A DNA stretch of 64,000 nucleotides from JAJPHW01 sp963799065 (lineage in GTDB: Bacteria > Acidobacteriota > Terriglobia > Terriglobales > Acidobacteriaceae). The position numbers and the translations under genes are program-made. Location of the stretch: the NCBI GenBank assembly GCA_963799065.1, contig CAWCVJ010000003.1:1-64000 (forward strand), written 5' to 3'. Shown one piece after another: positions 61,114 through 64,000 of this stretch. Position 1 is the first letter of the stretch. The number at the start of each line of letters is the position of its first letter. The notes under the pieces are model-generated. The model had not been told where the DNA came from and searched no databases. It worked only from the letters and a program-made list of their open reading frames with translations.

Positions 61114-62544
61114 ATGATGATTCGCTCCGACAAACTTCACGAAGAATGTGGCGTGGTCGCGATCTATTCGCACCCTGAGGCCGAGAAGCTGGCCTACCTT
61201 GGCCTGCACGCCTTGCAGCATCGCGGGCAGGAGTCGGCCGGCATCGCCAGTTCCGACGGCATGACGCTGCGCATGCATAAGTCCATGGGGCTGGTCGCCG
61301 ACATTTTCACCGAGGCCACGCTCTCGAAGATTCGCGGCACGCTCGCTATTGGGCACACGCGCTATTCCACCGCCGGCGATTCGTCGTTGCTCAACGCGCA
61401 GCCCATCATGGTGCAATCGAACAAGGGAGTGATGGCGCTGGCGCACAACGGCAACCTGGTGAACGCTCCCGAAGAGCGGGCGCGCATGGAGGCTCTCGGC
61501 TCGATTTTTCAGACCAGCAGCGATACCGAAGTGATCGTGCACCTAATCGCGCAATCGAAAGAGCACACGCTGCCGGAAGCGATGGCCGACGCGCTGCGCC
61601 GCGTCGAGGGCGCGTTCTCGCTGGTGATGATCAGCACTGATCGCATCTTCGCAGCCCGTGATGCGCGCGGCTTTCGCCCCCTCGCCATGGGACGCATTCC
61701 CAGCGCGGCGGGCAAGCAGGACGCGATTGTCTTCGCCTCTGAAACCTGCGCGTTCGATCTGATTGGCGCGATTTACGAGCGCGATGTGAAGCCGGGGGAG
61801 TTGGTGATTGTTGGGCCAGAGGGCATCCACTCCATTCTTTATGCGCCCCAACTGCCTCAGTCGAGCTGCATTTTCGAGCACGTATATTTTTCTCGTCCCG
61901 ACAGCTTAGTCTTCGGACGCGCCGTGCAGCAGAGCCGCGAAGAACTGGGCCGTCAGATGGCGCGCGAGGCGCCGGTCGAAGCGGATATCGTTGTCCCTGT
62001 GCCGGATTCCGGCGTCACCGCTGCCATGGGCTTCGCCGCCGAGAGCGGCATCCCGCTGCGCTTTGGCTTGATCCGCAACCACTACGTTGGGCGCACATTC
62101 ATCGAGCCGCAGCAGAGCGTGCGCGATTTCGGCGTGAAGCTGAAGCTCAATCCCGTGCGCAGTCTGCTCGAAGGACGCCGCGTCGTGCTCATCGACGACT
62201 CCATCGTGCGCGGCACCACCAGCAAGAAAATTGTGCGCATGATTCGCAACGCGGGCGCAAAAGAAGTGCACATGCGCATTTCGTGTCCGCCGACCATCGC
62301 GCCCTGTTTCTACGGAGTGGACACGCCCTCGCGCAAAGAACTGATCGCCGCCAACAAAACCATCGAAGAAATTCGCGAATACATCTGTGCCGACACCCTC
62401 GCCTTCCTCTCGATACCCGGCCTCAAAAAAGCCTGTGGCGAGGGCGAACGCACCAGCTACTGCACCGCCTGCTACACCGGAAAGTATCCCACCAACTGGG
62501 TCGACCTAGCCGACATTCAGCCCGCGATGAGCGTCAAGGCGTAA
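61114..62544 (+). CDS. purF: Amidophosphoribosyltransferase
   Basis: 476 residues. Catalyses the first step of purine synthesis. A propeptide of eleven residues is removed before Cys12 (HEECGVVAIYS), the N-terminal nucleophile of the glutaminase; the PRPP site is VVLIDDSIVRGTTSKK. Cys residues in SSCIFEH, ISCPPTIAPC and SYCTACY fit the four ligands of the iron-sulfur-cluster type. Lies 48 bases after purL. Confidence 0.96.
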   Translation: MMIRSDKLHEECGVVAIYSHPEAEKLAYLGLHALQHRGQESAGIASSDGMTLRMHKSMGLVADIFTEATLSKIRGTLAIGHTRYSTAGDSSLLNAQPIMVQSNKGVMALAHNGNLVNAPEERARMEALGSIFQTSSDTEVIVHLIAQSKEHTLPEAMADALRRVEGAFSLVMISTDRIFAARDARGFRPLAMGRIPSAAGKQDAIVFASETCAFDLIGAIYERDVKPGELVIVGPEGIHSILYAPQLPQSSCIFEHVYFSRPDSLVFGRAVQQSREELGRQMAREAPVEADIVVPVPDSGVTAAMGFAAESGIPLRFGLIRNHYVGRTFIEPQQSVRDFGVKLKLNPVRSLLEGRRVVLIDDSIVRGTTSKKIVRMIRNAGAKEVHMRISCPPTIAPCFYGVDTPSRKELIAANKTIEEIREYICADTLAFLSIPGLKKACGEGERTSYCTACYTGKYPTNWVDLADIQPAMSVKA

Positions 62545-62547
62545 GCC

Positions 62548-62586
62548 CAACCGTGGAAGCGTGGCGCTTTAGCGCCACGTAAAAGC
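62548..62586 (+). repeat. Dispersed hairpin repeat, copy B
   Basis: Head CAACCGTGGAAGCG (14 bases identical to copy A), a hairpin with nine-base arms (CGTGGCGCT, loop TT, AGCGCCACG) and a tail TAAAAGC. The core sequence differs from that of copy A, yet both are perfect palindromes. Lies four bases after purF. Confidence 0.7.
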
Positions 62587-62725
62587 AGGTGGCAAATAGA
62601 GATTGGCCGTCTCGATAGCCTTGCTCACGCTATACTTCCGTGTCAGGCGCAGGCCGCCAATAAAAAAATCCGTTGATCGGGCCAGCATCGAGGGTTAAAG
62701 GTTGGCCAGCGCGAGGAGCCGAAGT

Positions 62726-63322
62726 TTGGAGTTCACCTTGGTTTACGAAGGTCAGTTATTCGCCCACAATGACGGATCCGACAGGGCTCCGCACAAGCAC
62801 GCCATCCGCAAGCAATTTCATCCGCAGCTACGCAGGTTATGGGAGCTCAAGTTGCCTCACTGGATCAATTCGACCCGAACTTCGCAGTTGAGTCGGAAAT
62901 ATGCGGCTGGGGATCCGTTAGTTCAGCAGATCGCCCGGAAGTTTTCGGTCTGCAATTACAGGTTCGTCCCCTTGGTCAGAGAAGATCTATTGCTTGCCTG
63001 TAAACTCGATATTTTATTCTTGCGAGGGGAGTCTGGCAGGAAAATAGTACAGAGCGGAGACATAGATAACAGGCTCAAAACGCTGTTCGACGGATTGCGA
63101 ACCCCCAAGCGATGTGCGGAAATTGGAGGGGCGACAGCGGAGACGGACGAGGATCCCTTCTTTTGTTTGCTCGAAGACGACAGTCTGATCACCGAGGTGA
63201 GATTGAGGGCGGATACGCTCCTAACGCCGTCGAGTTCGAAATTGGAGAATCCTGTGAAGGTAATAATGGCGGTGGCGCTTAGACCCTTACAGACGAACGA
63301 GGACAACGCGGATTTTGCGTGA
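62726..63322 (+). CDS. RusA-like predicted nuclease-fold protein
   Basis: 198 residues from a TTG at 62726 chosen because AGGAG is seven to eight bases upstream. SGDIDNRLKTLFDGLRTP (about 110-127) is close to the RusA Holliday-junction resolvase motif (DxDNxxK...DxL), and LLEDDSLITEV supplies the next acidic pair. There is no phage context. A resolvase-like function is plausible but not shown. Confidence 0.6.
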   Translation: MEFTLVYEGQLFAHNDGSDRAPHKHAIRKQFHPQLRRLWELKLPHWINSTRTSQLSRKYAAGDPLVQQIARKFSVCNYRFVPLVREDLLLACKLDILFLRGESGRKIVQSGDIDNRLKTLFDGLRTPKRCAEIGGATAETDEDPFFCLLEDDSLITEVRLRADTLLTPSSSKLENPVKVIMAVALRPLQTNEDNADFA

Positions 63323-63371
63323 AGCCGGGGGCCTGCCTCGGGCATCCCGGCACGTGATTAAGGAGAGCCAC

Positions 63372-63977
63372 ATGAGACGATCGTTGAACTGGGCGCCGGC
63401 GCTGGTTTTCATTTTGTGTATCCCTGCGTTAGCCCAAGTACAAACTTACTGTACTTACAGCGGCGGCAGTATCGCATGCACCAGTTACGGCGGCGACGGG
63501 CCGTCTTCGCAATCCTACTGTACAAGAATCGCTGGCAGTCTCAGTTGTACGACCTATAACAACGACAACTACAGCAAGGTTCAGATCGAGCGGAATTACG
63601 AAGCCGGGGAGGTCCTCGGTACCGCTCTCGGCAAGATAATAACGGCAGCAATTAAGAAGCACAGAGCAAACGAGGAGGCTCGACAGGAATGGGAGCAGTT
63701 CGTACAAGACAAGATCGCCATCGCAGAGTTAGCTTGTGAAACCGACCCCAACATGGGTGGCGCCTATGGCGCTGTAGGCTGCAGAACCGCGTTCTTTGCT
63801 TTTAACTCGTTTCTGCACAAACACCGCAAGGACTTCCTGGTGGATGCCAGAAATTTGGGCCTGTTGAGAGACGCTACAGCTAAGATGCCGGGACTACCTG
63901 ACGATTTGTCCCTGATTACCGAGCAGATGATTGAGAACGTGTTTCAGAGCATGGACAAGAAGCAGCTCGATAAGTAG
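63372..63977 (+). CDS. Hypothetical secreted protein with short Cys repeats
   Basis: 201 residues, AAGGAG seven bases before the ATG. Signal peptide (WAPALVFILCIPALAQ), then two related units: TYCTYSGGSIACTSYGG and SYCTRIAGSLSCTTYNN, each with a Cys pair. A helical, charged region follows (AIKKHRANEEARQEWEQFVQ) with two more Cys (LACETD and VGCRTA). Family not recognised. Ends 23 bases before the window edge. Confidence 0.65.
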   Translation: MRRSLNWAPALVFILCIPALAQVQTYCTYSGGSIACTSYGGDGPSSQSYCTRIAGSLSCTTYNNDNYSKVQIERNYEAGEVLGTALGKIITAAIKKHRANEEARQEWEQFVQDKIAIAELACETDPNMGGAYGAVGCRTAFFAFNSFLHKHRKDFLVDARNLGLLRDATAKMPGLPDDLSLITEQMIENVFQSMDKKQLDK

Positions 63978-64000
63978 ATCCCTTCTTTAGCCGATCAAGT

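Overview
The window looks like a chromosomal segment of an Acidobacteriota bacterium, most likely of the Koribacter/Terriglobia type. This is inferred from a moderately high GC content, frequent TTG and GTG starts behind good Shine-Dalgarno sites, a TonB-dependent receptor with an N-terminal carboxypeptidase-regulatory-like domain, a secreted GloVer-repeat protein, a bactofilin, a CarD-type regulator and an extended Hfq-like protein. No phage, CRISPR array or plasmid functions are visible. Most of the window is housekeeping DNA with small accessory patches.

Left end (1-7.2 kb): a minus-strand tRNA cluster reading Thr(TGT), Tyr(GTA), a 72-codon membrane-protein gene, Thr(GGT), Gly(TCC), an arrangement that in many bacteria leads into tuf, here off the window edge. 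An acyltransferase-3 gene, two tandem FAD oxidoreductases (PYROXD2/CrtI-like) and two unrecognised genes follow. From 7.2 to 11.6 kb lie a GcvT-like folate-dependent protein with its own sigma70-type promoter, an APC amino-acid permease and an MFS exporter.

11.8-23.7 kb: a PilZ protein, murD and ftsW (a piece of the division/cell-wall cluster with no murG or murC next to it), a tiny zinc-ribbon protein, a site-2 protease homologue, HU, an Hfq-like protein with a long N-terminal extension, a PfkB sugar kinase, beta-carbonic anhydrase, a second PilZ protein, galT, yraN, and a PAS histidine kinase behind a REC-RsbRD-type response regulator.

23.9-29.4 kb: tRNA-Thr(CGT), small unknown genes, a formate/nitrite-transporter-family protein, a toxin-antitoxin pair with a perfect palindromic operator, an EF-G paralogue split by a one-base frameshift, and an Mpo1/DUF962-like protein. 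29.4-33.8 kb is a likely copper/disulfide block: a His/Cys-rich secreted peptide, a TonB receptor, a CusF-SCO1 fusion lipoprotein, VKOR, and DUF2905.

33.8-43.5 kb: xseA, the c-di-AMP/peptidoglycan operon cdaA-cdaR-glmM plus an overlapping 58-codon membrane-peptide gene, polA (proofreading site lost) behind ruvX, an AI-2E-type exporter and carD. 43.5-47.2 kb is a degraded accessory patch: a secreted beta-helix gene interrupted by a REP/RAYT remnant, a GloVer-repeat secreted protein, and an internally deleted IS3-like element with both inverted repeats.

47.2-64 kb: greA with a CDP-alcohol phosphatidyltransferase, isoaspartyl peptidase, tRNA-Ser(TGA), O-antigen ligase family protein, glgC, rnr, two DinB-family proteins, bactofilin, a low-GC three-gene TIGR04255 operon, purL-purF, a RusA-like predicted nuclease and a secreted unknown. 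The best candidates for something undescribed are the TIGR04255 operon, the fourth gene of the cdaA operon, the CusF-SCO/VKOR/TonB block, and a dispersed repeat whose hairpin cores differ in sequence but stay self-complementary.
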